DNA from: Ornithinimicrobium cryptoxanthini
GTDB taxonomy: Bacteria; Actinomycetota; Actinomycetes; Actinomycetales; Dermatophilaceae
Direction: 5' to 3'
NCBI RefSeq assembly: GCF_023923205.1
Contig: NZ_CP099490.1
Location: forward strand, 3,348,001 to 3,412,000
DNA length: 64,000 nucleotides
Shown here: piece by piece, positions 1 to 8,287 of the stretch
How the letters are laid out: each line of letters begins with the position of its first letter
How positions within the stretch are numbered: position 1 is the stretch's first letter
Translations under genes and position numbers: made by a program
Notes under the pieces: model-generated
Told to the model about the DNA's origin: nothing
The model's database searches: none
The model's input: only the letters and a program-made list of their open reading frames with translations

Positions 1-90
1 GTCAACGCTCACGGAGGCGTCTCTCGTGGGGTGCGCCGACGGGGGCCATGACCACGTGCGCCGCGCTCCCCATGGCGGCAGGATACGGGG

Positions 91-729
91 CTACCGTCCG
101 GGCTGGTCCACCCACTCCGTCGCGCCGGGCCGGAACGCAGCGACCCCACCAGTCAAGCGGGCCACGTGGGCGCTCACCTGCGCCAGGTCCCCGACCGGCA
201 CGGCGAGATGGAGTATGACGGAGCTCGCGTAGTCGACGTCCCGCACCACCACGCCGTGCGCGCGCAGGTCGTGCTCGAGGCGCCCCGCGTCGGCGTGACC
301 CACCTCCACGCTGCCCAGCTGGAGCAGCTCGCGCCGCAGCGGCTCAGCCTCGGCGAGCGCGGCGCGCACGGCGTCACCGTAGGCCCGGACCAGCCCTCCC
401 GCGCCCAGGAGCGTCCCGCCGAACCACCGGGTGACGACGGCCACGACGTCGCTGAGGCCGCTGTGGGTGAGCACCTCCAGCATGGGTGCGCCCGCGGTGC
501 CAGATGGTTCGCCGTCGTCGTGGGACCTGGTCAGGTCGCCCTCCGGACCGAGCACCCACGCGGAGCAGTGGTGTCGCGCGTCCCAGTGCCTGGTGCGCGC
601 CTCCTCGACGACGGCGCGCGCGTCCTGCTCGGAGTCCGCGCGGCGCAGCCAGCACTCGAAGACCGAACGACGCTCCTCGATCGAGGCCGTCACGGGGCCG
701 CGGATCGTCTGATATCTCCTGCGGGCCAT
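91..729 (-). CDS. YigZ/IMPACT family protein
   Basis: This is a 212-residue protein of the YigZ/IMPACT family, whose bacterial members have no settled biochemical role; eukaryotic IMPACT modulates translation control. The N-terminal UPF0029 domain shows the family segments HHCSAWVLG (about residues 53-61), DDGEPSGTAGAPML and VVTRWFGGTLLGAGGLVRAY (about 98-117). A C-terminal ferredoxin-like DUF1949-type domain follows. The length is normal for the family. The ATG overlaps a local palindrome (gcgggccatggcccgc). It diverges from the CopC-like gene at 773 with only 43 bases between them, so the two probably share a control region. Family assignment is firm; function is not known. Confidence 0.9.
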   Translation of the reverse strand: MARRRYQTIRGPVTASIEERRSVFECWLRRADSEQDARAVVEEARTRHWDARHHCSAWVLGPEGDLTRSHDDGEPSGTAGAPMLEVLTHSGLSDVVAVVTRWFGGTLLGAGGLVRAYGDAVRAALAEAEPLRRELLQLGSVEVGHADAGRLEHDLRAHGVVVRDVDYASSVILHLAVPVGDLAQVSAHVARLTGGVAAFRPGATEWVDQPGR

Positions 730-772
730 GGCCCGCAGGATACGGCGCGGCAGGGAGGGTTAGGCTGGAGGC

Positions 773-1459
773 GTGTTCACCCTCTCCACGCGGGGGCGAC
801 GGCCAGGGGGTCGCACCGCCCTCGGCGCACTGCTGCTCACCCTCTGGCTGACTCTGCTCGCCGCGCCCGCCAGCGCCCATGACTCGCTGGTCGACAGCGA
901 TCCGGCGCAGGATGCCGTCCTGACCGAGGTCCCTTCCCAGCTCGAGCTCACCTTCAGCGGAGAGATCTCCGACCTGGGCGTGCAGTTCGTCGTGATCGGA
1001 CCGGAGGAGCGTGACGTCGTGCAGGGCACGCCCACGGTGTCCGGGACCGTCGTGACACAAACCCTGACCGAGGAGCTGGTGGACGGCGACTACGAGGCCA
1101 CCTGGCGGGTGACCTCGTCAGACGGACACCCGATCTCCGGCACCATCGGCTTCAGCATCGCCGACGCGACCACGTCGCGCTCCGGCGACCGTGGTGAGGC
1201 CACCGCCACCGATGGCGGCACGGCCGCACCCACGAGCGGGGCCGTGACCGAGGACGCCGAGACCACCGCCCCGACCGCTACCCCCTCCCCGACAGAGGCA
1301 GCGACACCAGCACCTGCTGACGACGCCGTCGTCACCGCCGAGGCCGCACCGGACCCGACAACTGAATCGAGCGGCATACCCACCTGGGGTTGGCTGGTCG
1401 CCGCCCTGGCCGCCGTCGGCCTCGTGGCGTGCGGCTTCCTGGCCTTCCGTCGCAACTGA
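773..1459 (+). CDS. CopC-domain copper-binding protein with C-terminal membrane anchor
   Basis: This 228-residue exported protein resembles CopC/YcnJ copper-handling proteins. A signal peptide covers about residues 1-35 and should be cleaved after PASA, leaving His36 as the mature N-terminus, which fits the copper-brace arrangement of CopC. The CopC beta-sandwich spans about 36-130 and contains a second conserved His in SSDGHPISGTIGFS. A Thr/Ala/Pro-rich linker (about 130-200) leads to a C-terminal transmembrane helix ending in FRRN, so the domain should face outward, tethered to the membrane. The start is GTG. No CopD-like partner is adjacent. Copper binding is inferred from the fold and the His residues. 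Confidence 0.85.
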   Translation: MFTLSTRGRRPGGRTALGALLLTLWLTLLAAPASAHDSLVDSDPAQDAVLTEVPSQLELTFSGEISDLGVQFVVIGPEERDVVQGTPTVSGTVVTQTLTEELVDGDYEATWRVTSSDGHPISGTIGFSIADATTSRSGDRGEATATDGGTAAPTSGAVTEDAETTAPTATPSPTEAATPAPADDAVVTAEAAPDPTTESSGIPTWGWLVAALAAVGLVACGFLAFRRN

Positions 1460-1672
1460 GCCGGCGGACCGCTCGCCCCCGCTGCTTCCCCCCGTCCCGC
1501 CGTGGCCCGCTGCGGGCTGAAGCCGCCCGCGCGATGCGGCTTCCGGGTCAGAAATCATGTACCGTTAGCAGCACGACAGATACATTCCCCGGGCCGACTG
1601 CGCGGTCTGGTGGCACCATGGTGTCACCTGACATGCGATGCCGACCCGCACAACGCACAAGGGGGTCTCGCC
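1460..1672. promoter_or_regulatory. Upstream region of the DUF3073 gene with a CCATGG-centred palindrome
   Basis: This gap has no convincing gene. Positions 1609-1628 form a near-palindrome, ggtggcaccatggtgtcacc, with ten-base arms and one mismatched pair about a CCATGG centre. It lies about 45 bases upstream of the DUF3073 start and could be an operator. No clear sigma-70 boxes were recognised. Confidence 0.35.
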
Positions 1673-1876
1673 ATGGGGCGCGGCCGGGCCAAAGCAAAGC
1701 AGACCAAGGTCGCCCGGAGACTGAAGTACTACTCTCCGGACACTGACCTCACCGCACTCGCGCGTGAGCTGGGAGCAGGCGGCGAAGCCGCCCCACCTCC
1801 CGACGCTGCCGAGGAAGCGGTCGAAGAGCCGGACGAGGACGACGCCTACGAGCGTTGGGCCTCCTCCGACAACTGA
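1673..1876 (+). CDS. DUF3073 domain protein
   Basis: This small 67-residue protein begins MGRGRAKAKQTKVARRLKY, the hallmark of DUF3073, a family that is widespread and nearly confined to Actinobacteria and has no known function. The N-terminal half is strongly basic and the C-terminal half strongly acidic (AEEAVEEPDEDDAYERW). The ATG at 1673 follows an AAGGGGG ribosome site. In many actinobacteria this gene sits beside purM and purF; here one unknown membrane protein lies between them. The charge split suggests nucleic-acid or protein binding, but that is inference. Confidence 0.9.
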   Translation: MGRGRAKAKQTKVARRLKYYSPDTDLTALARELGAGGEAAPPPDAAEEAVEEPDEDDAYERWASSDN

Positions 1877-1978
1877 CGTCTCCGCCGCCTGGCCCGGGGC
1901 TGGTCCCCGTGGCCAAGGCGGCGTTGTCGTGCCTCGTGGCGCGTGGTGACCGCGTCGCTAGAGCGTGAAGGAGCAGTC

Positions 1979-2506
1979 GTGAAGGCATGGCATGAGGCGA
2001 CGTGGGTCGGCCCGGAGGGTGAGACGCCGCGACGCAGGTTCCGGTGGGGTTGGCTCTGGCTGCTGATCATCCCCGCAGCCCTGGTGGCTTTCTCGATCGC
2101 CCGGTTCAACGGCTTCTGGCAGTACACCGAGATGTCGGTGACCACGCTCCAGTGCGAGCAGGCTCTGCCCGAGACCGAGCCGACATGGGCTCAGATGGAG
2201 GCGGCCGGCTGCAGCCCGACGTCGCTGGGCGCCGACGTGGTCATCCTCGACGGCGGGCAACCGGCGGACAGCGAGCCTGAGACCGACGGCACCACGTGGA
2301 CCTTCGAGCGGGTGCCCAGCGCGTTCTCCACCCTGGGGATCAACGTCACGCTGCCCGAGTCCGCCGGCCGCGTCCACACCGTCAACGCCGAGGCGGAGCC
2401 TCCCGAGGTCCTCAACGAGATGAACGGTGACGCCCAGCGCCGGACCTTCTCGGAGCGCCTCCTGCAGGGCGACAGCACCACGTTCTATGTCGTGGTGAGT
2501 CCCTAA
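1979..2506 (+). CDS. Single-pass membrane protein of unknown function
   Basis: This protein of about 175 residues is not a family I recognise. It has a cytoplasmic N-terminus of about 25 residues, one transmembrane helix (WGWLWLLIIPAALVAFSIARF) and an outward domain of about 125 residues. The outward domain has two Cys (in LQCEQ and AGCSP) that could pair, and a beta-rich look. The GTG at 1979 was chosen because GAAGGAG lies 5 bases upstream; an in-frame GTG at 1943 has no such site. It ends next to a copy of the 32-bp repeat family and converges on purM. Confidence 0.7.
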   Translation: MKAWHEATWVGPEGETPRRRFRWGWLWLLIIPAALVAFSIARFNGFWQYTEMSVTTLQCEQALPETEPTWAQMEAAGCSPTSLGADVVILDGGQPADSEPETDGTTWTFERVPSAFSTLGINVTLPESAGRVHTVNAEAEPPEVLNEMNGDAQRRTFSERLLQGDSTTFYVVVSP

Positions 2507-2508
2507 CC

Positions 2509-2590
2509 CATTTTTGTAGTGGTTTTGTTGGCCCTCCACGGCTTTTTGTAGTGGTTTTGTTGGCGCCCACGGCTTTTTGCGGGGTGGGCC
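2509..2590. repeat. 32-bp tandem repeat family, locus A (about 2.3 units)
   Basis: Units begin at about 2509, 2542 and 2573 (spacing 33 and 31). The first two carry the core TTTTTGTAGTGGTTTTGTTG; the third is a truncated form, ctttttgcgggg. The same family is found at 22849 and 59436. The locus lies between the convergent ends of the membrane-protein gene and purM. No internal strong hairpin or T-run suited to a terminator was seen on the purM side. Confidence 0.8.
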
Positions 2591-2600
2591 AGCCCCGCGG

Positions 2601-3704
2601 TCAGGCGCGATAGTTGCCGGTGACCCGCACGGCCCCGCCGTCGACACCCTTGGCGCCGCGCACGATCTCCTCGCCTGTCTCGCCGGTGTCCGCGAGCACC
2701 TCACCGACCACCCACGCGGGCACGCCGAGCTCGACCGAGGCGGCCACGGCACGGTCGGCCTGCTCGCCCGGCACCGTCGCGACGAACCCGACGCCCATGT
2801 TGAGCGTCCGCTCCAGGTCGGCCAGCGGCACCGAGCCGAGCTCCTGCACCAGCGAGAACACTGCGGGCGGGGTCCAGGTGGCACGGTCGATCGTAGCCAT
2901 CGCCCCGGTCGGCAGCACCCGTCCCAGGTTGGCCGCCAAACCACCGCCGGTGACGTGGGACAACGCGTGCACGTCGACGCCGTCGGTGGCGATCAGGTCG
3001 AGCAGCATCCGGCTGTAGATCCGGGTCGGCTCCAGCGCCTCCTCCCCGATCGTGCGCCCCAGCTCCTCGACGTGGCGGTCCCACTCCCAACCCGCGGCAG
3101 CGATCACCCGCCGCACCAGCGAGTAGCCGTTGGAGTGCAACCCGGACGACGCCAGCGCGATCACGGCGTCGCCCTCGCGCACGCGTTGCGGACCCAGCAC
3201 ATCGTCATACTCGACGACACCGGTGGCGGCGCCGGCGACGTCATACTCCTCCGGACCGAGCAGCCCCGGATGCTCAGCCGTCTCGCCCCCGACCAGCGCC
3301 ACCCCGGCCAGCTCGCACCCGCGCGCGATGCCGCTGACGATCGCCGCGATCCGCTCCGGGACCACCTTGCCGCAGGCGATGTAGTCAGTCATGAACAGCG
3401 GCTCCGCCCCGGACACCACGATGTCGTCCACGACCATGCCGACGAGGTCGATGCCGATCGTGTCGTGCACGTCCATCGCCTGCGCGATCGCGACCTTGGT
3501 GCCGACACCGTCCGTGCTCGTGGCCAGCACCGGCCGGCTCATGGAGCGCAGGGCGCTGGCGTCGAACAGGCCGGCGAACCCGCCGAGCCCACCGACAACC
3601 TCGGGACGCTGCGCCCGGGCGACCGAGGCTTTCATCAGCTCGACCGCGCGGTCGCCGGCCTTGACGTCGACGCCGGCGCTGGCATAGGTGATCGGCTCGC
3701 TCAA
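2601..3704 (-). CDS. purM: Phosphoribosylformylglycinamidine cyclo-ligase
   Basis: AIR synthetase, step five of de novo purine synthesis: it closes the imidazole ring of FGAM with ATP in the cytoplasm. The 367-residue product has the usual N-terminal TYASAGVDVKAGDRAVELMK, the segment ATSTDGVGTKVAIAQ, DDIVVSGAEPLFMTDYIACG and GGETAEHPGLLG, all typical of PurM. The length is normal. It lies 41 bases downstream of purF on the same strand, so the two are very likely cotranscribed. Assignment is firm. Confidence 0.97.
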   Translation of the reverse strand: MSEPITYASAGVDVKAGDRAVELMKASVARAQRPEVVGGLGGFAGLFDASALRSMSRPVLATSTDGVGTKVAIAQAMDVHDTIGIDLVGMVVDDIVVSGAEPLFMTDYIACGKVVPERIAAIVSGIARGCELAGVALVGGETAEHPGLLGPEEYDVAGAATGVVEYDDVLGPQRVREGDAVIALASSGLHSNGYSLVRRVIAAAGWEWDRHVEELGRTIGEEALEPTRIYSRMLLDLIATDGVDVHALSHVTGGGLAANLGRVLPTGAMATIDRATWTPPAVFSLVQELGSVPLADLERTLNMGVGFVATVPGEQADRAVAASVELGVPAWVVGEVLADTGETGEEIVRGAKGVDGGAVRVTGNYRA

Positions 3705-3745
3705 CGGGCTCTCCTAGTGCTCTCTGGTGGGCTGGGTGCTGCTGC

Positions 3746-5347
3746 TCAGGGCCGCGAGACGGCGTCGGCCGCGCCGCCGTGGCTGCCCAACCGCACTCCG
3801 TCGACGTCGACCGCACCACGCTCCCGCAGGGGGGTATGCCGTTCGGGCGGGGAGGTGGGCACCTCACCTCCGCTGAACTCCAGCTCGAGGACGTCCTTGC
3901 CGAGCTGCTCAGCGACCGGCAGCTCGATCGGGTAGTCGCCCGAGAAGCAGGCCGTGCACAACTGGTCGCGTGGCTGCAGGGTCGCCGCCACCATGCCCTC
4001 GTGGCTGATGTAGCCCAGGCTGTCGGCCCCGATCGACTGGCGGATGTCCTCCACGCCCAGCCCCGTGGCGATCAGCTCGGCCCGGGTGGCGAAGTCGATG
4101 CCATAGAAGCACGGCCAGCGCACCGGCGGCGAGGAGATGCGCACGTGCACCTCGGCGGCGCCGGCCTCGCGCAGCATCCGCACCAGCGCGCGCTGGGTGT
4201 TGCCCCGCACGATCGAGTCGTCGACCACGATCAGCCGCTTGCCGCGGATCACCTCACGCAGCGGGTTGAGCTTGAGCCGGATGCCGAGCTGGCGGATCGT
4301 CTGGCTCGGGGCGATGAAGGTGCGTCCGACGTAGGCGTTCTTGACCAGGCCGTTGCCGTAGGGGATGCCCGACGCCTCGGCGTAGCCGATCGCGGCCGGG
4401 GTCCCCGACTCCGGCGTCGGCATCACCATGTCGGCGTCGACCGGGTGCTCGCGCGCCAGCGTGCGCCCCATCTCGACGCGGGACTCATAGACACCGCGAC
4501 CGTTCAGCGTGGTGTCGGGGCGGGCGAGATAGACATACTCAAAGACGCAGCCCTTGCGGTCGGTCTCGGCGAAACGCTGGCTGCGCAGACCGTTCTGGTC
4601 GATCGCGATGAGCTCCCCCGGCTCGACCTCGCGCACGAACGAGGCACCCACGATGTCCAGGCCGGATGTCTCGGACGAGACCACCCAGCCTCGCTCGAGG
4701 CGACCCAGGACCAGGGGACGGACCCCCTGGGGGTCGCGCGCGGCATACAACGTCTGCTCGTCGCAGAAGACGAGGGAGAACGCTCCCCTCAGCGTGGGCA
4801 GCACCTCCATCGCAGCGGCCTCCAGCGACAGGTCCGGGTCGGCGGTGAGCAGTCCGGTGACCAGGGCGGTGTCGGTGGTGTTGCCGCGGCGCACCTCGCC
4901 GGGAGCGTTGCGCAGGTCACCGCCGTGTATCTCGACGAGCCGGTCGCGCAGCTGCGAGGTGTTGACCAGGTTGCCGTTGTGCGCCAGGGCCACGGTCTGG
5001 TCCTCGGTGCCACCGAGGGTGGGCTGGGCGTTCTCCCAGGAGTTGCGCCCGGTGGTGGAGTAGCGGCAGTGACCGACCGCCAGGTGACCGCGCAGCGAGG
5101 CCAGGCTCGACTCGTCGAAGACCTGGGAGACCAAGCCGACGTCCTTGTAGACCAGCAGCGAGCGGCCGTCGCTGGTGGCGATGCCGGCCGCCTCCTGGCC
5201 ACGGTGCTGCAGCGCATAGAGGCCGTAGTAGGTGAGCTTGGCCACCTCTTCACCGGGTGCCCAGACGCCGAAGACGCCACATTCGTCCTGCGGGGCCTTC
5301 TCGTCGGGCATCAGGTCGTGAGAGAGCCGTCCGTCTGCGCGTGCCAC
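3746..5347 (-). CDS. purF: Amidophosphoribosyltransferase
   Basis: This enzyme catalyses the first committed step of purine synthesis: glutamine plus PRPP gives phosphoribosylamine. The 533-residue protein has an Ntn glutaminase domain whose nucleophile is Cys in DECGVFGVW, the sequence LYALQHRGQEAAGIA, a phosphoribosyltransferase domain with the PRPP loop RLIVVDDSIVRGNTQRA, and cysteines in RWPCFYG and LCTACFSGDYP that fit the Fe-S-bearing class. The GTG at 5347 was chosen because MARADGRLSHDL matches the conserved actinobacterial N-terminus; the open frame continues 75 codons upstream through repeat DNA. It is probably the first gene of a purF-purM unit. Confidence 0.96.
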   Translation of the reverse strand: MARADGRLSHDLMPDEKAPQDECGVFGVWAPGEEVAKLTYYGLYALQHRGQEAAGIATSDGRSLLVYKDVGLVSQVFDESSLASLRGHLAVGHCRYSTTGRNSWENAQPTLGGTEDQTVALAHNGNLVNTSQLRDRLVEIHGGDLRNAPGEVRRGNTTDTALVTGLLTADPDLSLEAAAMEVLPTLRGAFSLVFCDEQTLYAARDPQGVRPLVLGRLERGWVVSSETSGLDIVGASFVREVEPGELIAIDQNGLRSQRFAETDRKGCVFEYVYLARPDTTLNGRGVYESRVEMGRTLAREHPVDADMVMPTPESGTPAAIGYAEASGIPYGNGLVKNAYVGRTFIAPSQTIRQLGIRLKLNPLREVIRGKRLIVVDDSIVRGNTQRALVRMLREAGAAEVHVRISSPPVRWPCFYGIDFATRAELIATGLGVEDIRQSIGADSLGYISHEGMVAATLQPRDQLCTACFSGDYPIELPVAEQLGKDVLELEFSGGEVPTSPPERHTPLRERGAVDVDGVRLGSHGGAADAVSRP

Positions 5348-5400
5348 TGGCCTATCGTCGCACAGCCGCCCGACACTGCTCGCTGCGCGCCGGCGCGAGG

Positions 5401-5522
5401 GAATCTGCGTCGCTGTGGGGAAATCTGCGTCGGTGTGAGCGAGTCCCGCGATCGGTGCGAGCGGATCCGCGTCGGTGTGACGGCTCCGCGCTCGCACCGA
5501 CGGCAGACTGCTCGCACCGACG
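5401..5522. repeat. Repeat cluster upstream of purF (GTCGGTGTGA / CGCACCGACG family)
   Basis: The stretch between purF and the helicase gene (5348-5690) carries no gene. It contains direct copies of tctgcgtcg and gcgtcggtgtga (at about 5427 and 5470) and two inverted copies, ctcgcaccgacg, at about 5491 and 5511. Direct and inverted copies could fold into alternative hairpins in the purF leader. Origin and role are unknown. Confidence 0.6.
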
Positions 5523-5607
5523 TAGCGCAGGATCGTCGACGGGCTCCCCCTGCCCCCATTGACCTGTCCCATGGCCTGCCTGCCAAGGCCATTTTATCGC
5601 GCGGGAG

Positions 5608-5626
5608 GGGGCTTGCGGCAAGGCCC
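5608..5626 (+). promoter_or_regulatory. Rifamycin-associated element (RAE) upstream of helR
   Basis: The 19 bases GGGGCTTGCGGCAAGGCCC form an imperfect inverted repeat, extended to 22 bases by flanking G and C (5607-5628). This is the RAE consensus as I remember it from actinobacterial rifamycin-resistance genes. A possible promoter overlaps it: TTGCGG at 5614-5619, 18 bases, then GACAAT at 5638-5643. The helicase start is about 65-75 bases downstream. Induction by rifamycins is therefore predicted, not shown. Confidence 0.75.
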
Positions 5627-5690
5627 CCGTCAGGACCGACAATCGACGGATTACGCGGGAGGGGACAAGCTTTTGGAACGGAGCCAGGAC

Positions 5691-7886
5691 GTGGACGCGA
5701 TGACCCGAGCTGCCCAGATCTTCGAGCTGCCCGAGCGGCTGGCGACCAAGGACGACTCTGCGCTGATCGGCGCCGACCAGGAGCACCTGGCCGCCGTCGG
5801 GCAAGCGCTTGAGGAGACCATCGACGAGCTGTCGGCTCGCCTGGACGACACACGCCGGCGCCCGGCGGGCGGAGGGCAGGACGCGCTCGAGCGCGACCAG
5901 GAGGTCCACCGCCTGACTGCGCGGCTGCGGACGCTGCGCCGCTTCGGCCTGGACCTGTGCCTGGGGCGGATGGTCCTCGACGAGGGCGCCGGCGGTGCCG
6001 CCGGAGACCGGACCGTGTATGTCGGAAGGCTGGGGCTGACGGACAGCACCGGTCGGCGGCTGCTCGTGGACTGGCGCTCCCCGGCTGCGGAGCCGTTCTT
6101 CGGCGCGACGCACGCCAACCCCATGGGGCTGGCCAGTCGTCGCCGCTATCGCTGGACCCGGGAGCGCATCACCGACTACTGGGACGAGGTGTTTACCCCC
6201 GACGGGCTCCAGGGGCACGCCGCGCTCGACGACCAGTCGGCGTTCATCGCCAGCCTCGGGAGCAACCGGTCGCCGCGGATGCGCGACGTGCTCGGCACGA
6301 TCCAGTCCGACCAGGACGCCATCATCCGTGCCGGATCCCGCGGTGCCCTCGTCGTCGACGGTGGGCCCGGCACGGGCAAGACGGTCGTAGCCCTGCACCG
6401 GTCGGCATACCTGCTGTATGCCGATCCGCGCCTGGGTCATCACCGCGGCGGTGTGCTCTTCGTCGGACCGCACCAGCCCTATCTCGCCTATGTCGCGGAC
6501 GTGCTGCCCAGCCTCGGCGAGGAGGGCGTGCAGACCTGCACCCTGCGCGACCTGGTGCCCGAGGGAGCCGACGCCGCCCCCGAGCTGGACCCGCAGGTGG
6601 CTGCGCTGAAGTCGAGCGCCCAGATGGTGGACGCGATCGAGACGGGCATCCGGTTCTCTGAGGAGCCGCCAGGCCGCGGGATGACGGTGTCGAACGACTG
6701 GGCAGAGATCCCGGTGACCGCCTCGGACTGGAGCGAGGCGTTCGACGCCGCGCCGCCGGGAGTCCCGCACAACGAGGCCCGCGAGAGCGTCCTGGACGCG
6801 CTCCTCGACATCCTGGTCGACAAGGTCGACGCTGCCACCACGGAGGAGGACGAGCAGGTGCAGCCGGAGGCTCTGCGGCGCTCTCTGCGGGCGGACGAGG
6901 ACCTGACCTCGGCCCTCAACGCGGCGTGGCCCATGCTCGACGCGGGTGACGTCGTCGGGGACCTGTGGACGGTGCCGGCCTATCTGCGTCTGTGCGCGCC
7001 CTGGCTGACGCCGGAGGAGGTCAGGGCGTTGCAGCGGCGCGACGCCTACGCCTGGACGGAGTCGGATCTGCCGCTGCTCGACGCCGCCCGACACCGGCTC
7101 GGCGACGCGGGCCTGGCACGCGACCGGCACCGCAGGGAGGCCCAGCTGGCGGCGCAGCGTGAGGAGATGGATCGCGTGGTCGAGCACCTGGTCGCCGCCG
7201 ACGACTCCGAGATGCAGGTGATGTCGATGCTGCGCGTGGAGGACCTGCAGGGTGCGCTGGTCGACGAGGCTGGCGTGTCCACGAAGGACCCGGACCGGCT
7301 GGCCGGCCCGTTTGCACACGTTGTCGTCGACGAGGCCCAGGAGCTGACCGACGCCGAGTGGCAGATGCTGCGGCTGAGGTGCCCCTCGCGCAGCTTCACC
7401 GTCGTCGGGGACCGCGCGCAGGCCCGGCACGGCTTCACCGAGTCCTGGCAGGAGCGACTGGAACGGGTCGGGCTCGAGCGCATCACTGTCTCGACGCTGA
7501 GCATCAACTACCGCACGCCTGAGGAGGTGATGACCGAAGCCGAGCCGGTGATCCGTGCGGCCCTGCCGGACGCCAACGTGCCGGTCTCGGTGCGCAGCAC
7601 CGGCATCCCGGTCAGCTATGGCGTGGTGTCCGACCTGGGCCAGGTAGTCGGCGACTGGCTCGCCGCCCACGAGGAAGGCGTCGCGTGCGTCATCGGTGAC
7701 CCCACCTTCAGCGCCACCGCACGGGTGCAGTCACTCACCCCGCAGCTGGCCAAGGGGTTGGAGTTCGACCTCGTGGTGCTGGTCGACCGGGGCGGGTTCG
7801 GGGCCGGAATCGAGGGCGCGGTCGACCGCTATGTGAGCATGACGCGCGCGACCCAGCAGCTCGTCATACTCGGGGATCATGGCTAG
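5691..7886 (+). CDS. helR: HelR-type RNA polymerase recycling/rescue ATPase
   Basis: An SF1 (UvrD/HelD-like) ATPase of about 731 residues. HelD proteins bind RNA polymerase and release it from DNA; the HelR branch can displace rifamycins. An N-terminal coiled region (LPERLATKDDSALIGADQEH to RLRTLRRFGLDLCLGRMV) enters the polymerase channels in HelD proteins. Walker A GGPGTGKT lies at about 224-231, Walker B VVVDEAQELTD near 545, VVGDRAQ follows, and SLTPQLAKGLEFDLVVL is near the C-terminus. GTG 5691 has GGAG 7 bases upstream; ATG 5700 is an alternative. It diverges from purF. The HelR rather than generic HelD call rests on the RAE. Confidence 0.85.
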   Translation: MDAMTRAAQIFELPERLATKDDSALIGADQEHLAAVGQALEETIDELSARLDDTRRRPAGGGQDALERDQEVHRLTARLRTLRRFGLDLCLGRMVLDEGAGGAAGDRTVYVGRLGLTDSTGRRLLVDWRSPAAEPFFGATHANPMGLASRRRYRWTRERITDYWDEVFTPDGLQGHAALDDQSAFIASLGSNRSPRMRDVLGTIQSDQDAIIRAGSRGALVVDGGPGTGKTVVALHRSAYLLYADPRLGHHRGGVLFVGPHQPYLAYVADVLPSLGEEGVQTCTLRDLVPEGADAAPELDPQVAALKSSAQMVDAIETGIRFSEEPPGRGMTVSNDWAEIPVTASDWSEAFDAAPPGVPHNEARESVLDALLDILVDKVDAATTEEDEQVQPEALRRSLRADEDLTSALNAAWPMLDAGDVVGDLWTVPAYLRLCAPWLTPEEVRALQRRDAYAWTESDLPLLDAARHRLGDAGLARDRHRREAQLAAQREEMDRVVEHLVAADDSEMQVMSMLRVEDLQGALVDEAGVSTKDPDRLAGPFAHVVVDEAQELTDAEWQMLRLRCPSRSFTVVGDRAQARHGFTESWQERLERVGLERITVSTLSINYRTPEEVMTEAEPVIRAALPDANVPVSVRSTGIPVSYGVVSDLGQVVGDWLAAHEEGVACVIGDPTFSATARVQSLTPQLAKGLEFDLVVLVDRGGFGAGIEGAVDRYVSMTRATQQLVILGDHG

Positions 7887-7929
7887 CGCCGGGCGGGTTC
7901 ACGCCGGGCGCCCGCGGGCGGTCCCGTGT

Positions 7930-8169
7930 TCAGGAACGGTCCGAGAAGCGCTCCACGAGCAGATAGACGATCCCGCCGAGCAGCCCGCCGAAGAGACCCA
8001 GCGGGCCGGCCACCGCGATGAACTCCTGGCCGGCGCTCGCCCGAGGGGCGTCTGGTCCGAGGTAGGCGACCACCGCGCCGATGACAAACCCCAAGAGCGC
8101 CCCCGTCACCAGGAACGGCACCAACTGGGGACGACGGGACACCTTGCGGCGAGATGGCTGGTCAGTCAC
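7930..8169 (-). CDS. Small two-helix membrane protein
   Basis: A 79-residue protein with a basic N-terminus (RRKVSRRPQ), a first transmembrane helix (LVPFLVTGALLGFVIGAVVAYLG), a short acidic loop and a second Gly-rich helix (VAGPLGLFGGLLGGIVYLLVE). I do not recognise a named family, although similar small proteins occur near purine genes in actinobacteria. It converges on helR, with its stop 43 bases away. Function is unknown. Confidence 0.65.
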   Translation of the reverse strand: MTDQPSRRKVSRRPQLVPFLVTGALLGFVIGAVVAYLGPDAPRASAGQEFIAVAGPLGLFGGLLGGIVYLLVERFSDRS

Positions 8170-8205
8170 ACGTCCAAGGATGCCACGGCCCGCACCGCCG
8201 GTCGT

Positions 8206-8239
8206 GCCCCGTGGTCCGGTCGGCCCCGTGGTCCGGTCG
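8206..8239. repeat. 17-bp tandem duplication
   Basis: Two exact adjacent copies of gccccgtggtccggtcg lie between the small membrane protein and the DUF4037 gene, followed by the start of a third. This is probably a simple replication-slippage product. Confidence 0.8.
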
Positions 8240-8287
8240 TGCCCCGGACGTCCGCGGTGGCACGTCGAGTGCCGGGGGGGAGGTGAG

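Noticed and set aside
1..90. Possible gene at the left edge
   Set aside because: The short open frames show no family resemblance, ribosome site or start support.
2577..7670. Very long open frames opposite purM, purF and helR
   Set aside because: They arise from high GC on the antisense strand, have Arg/Pro/His/Gly-rich composition and show no family resemblance.
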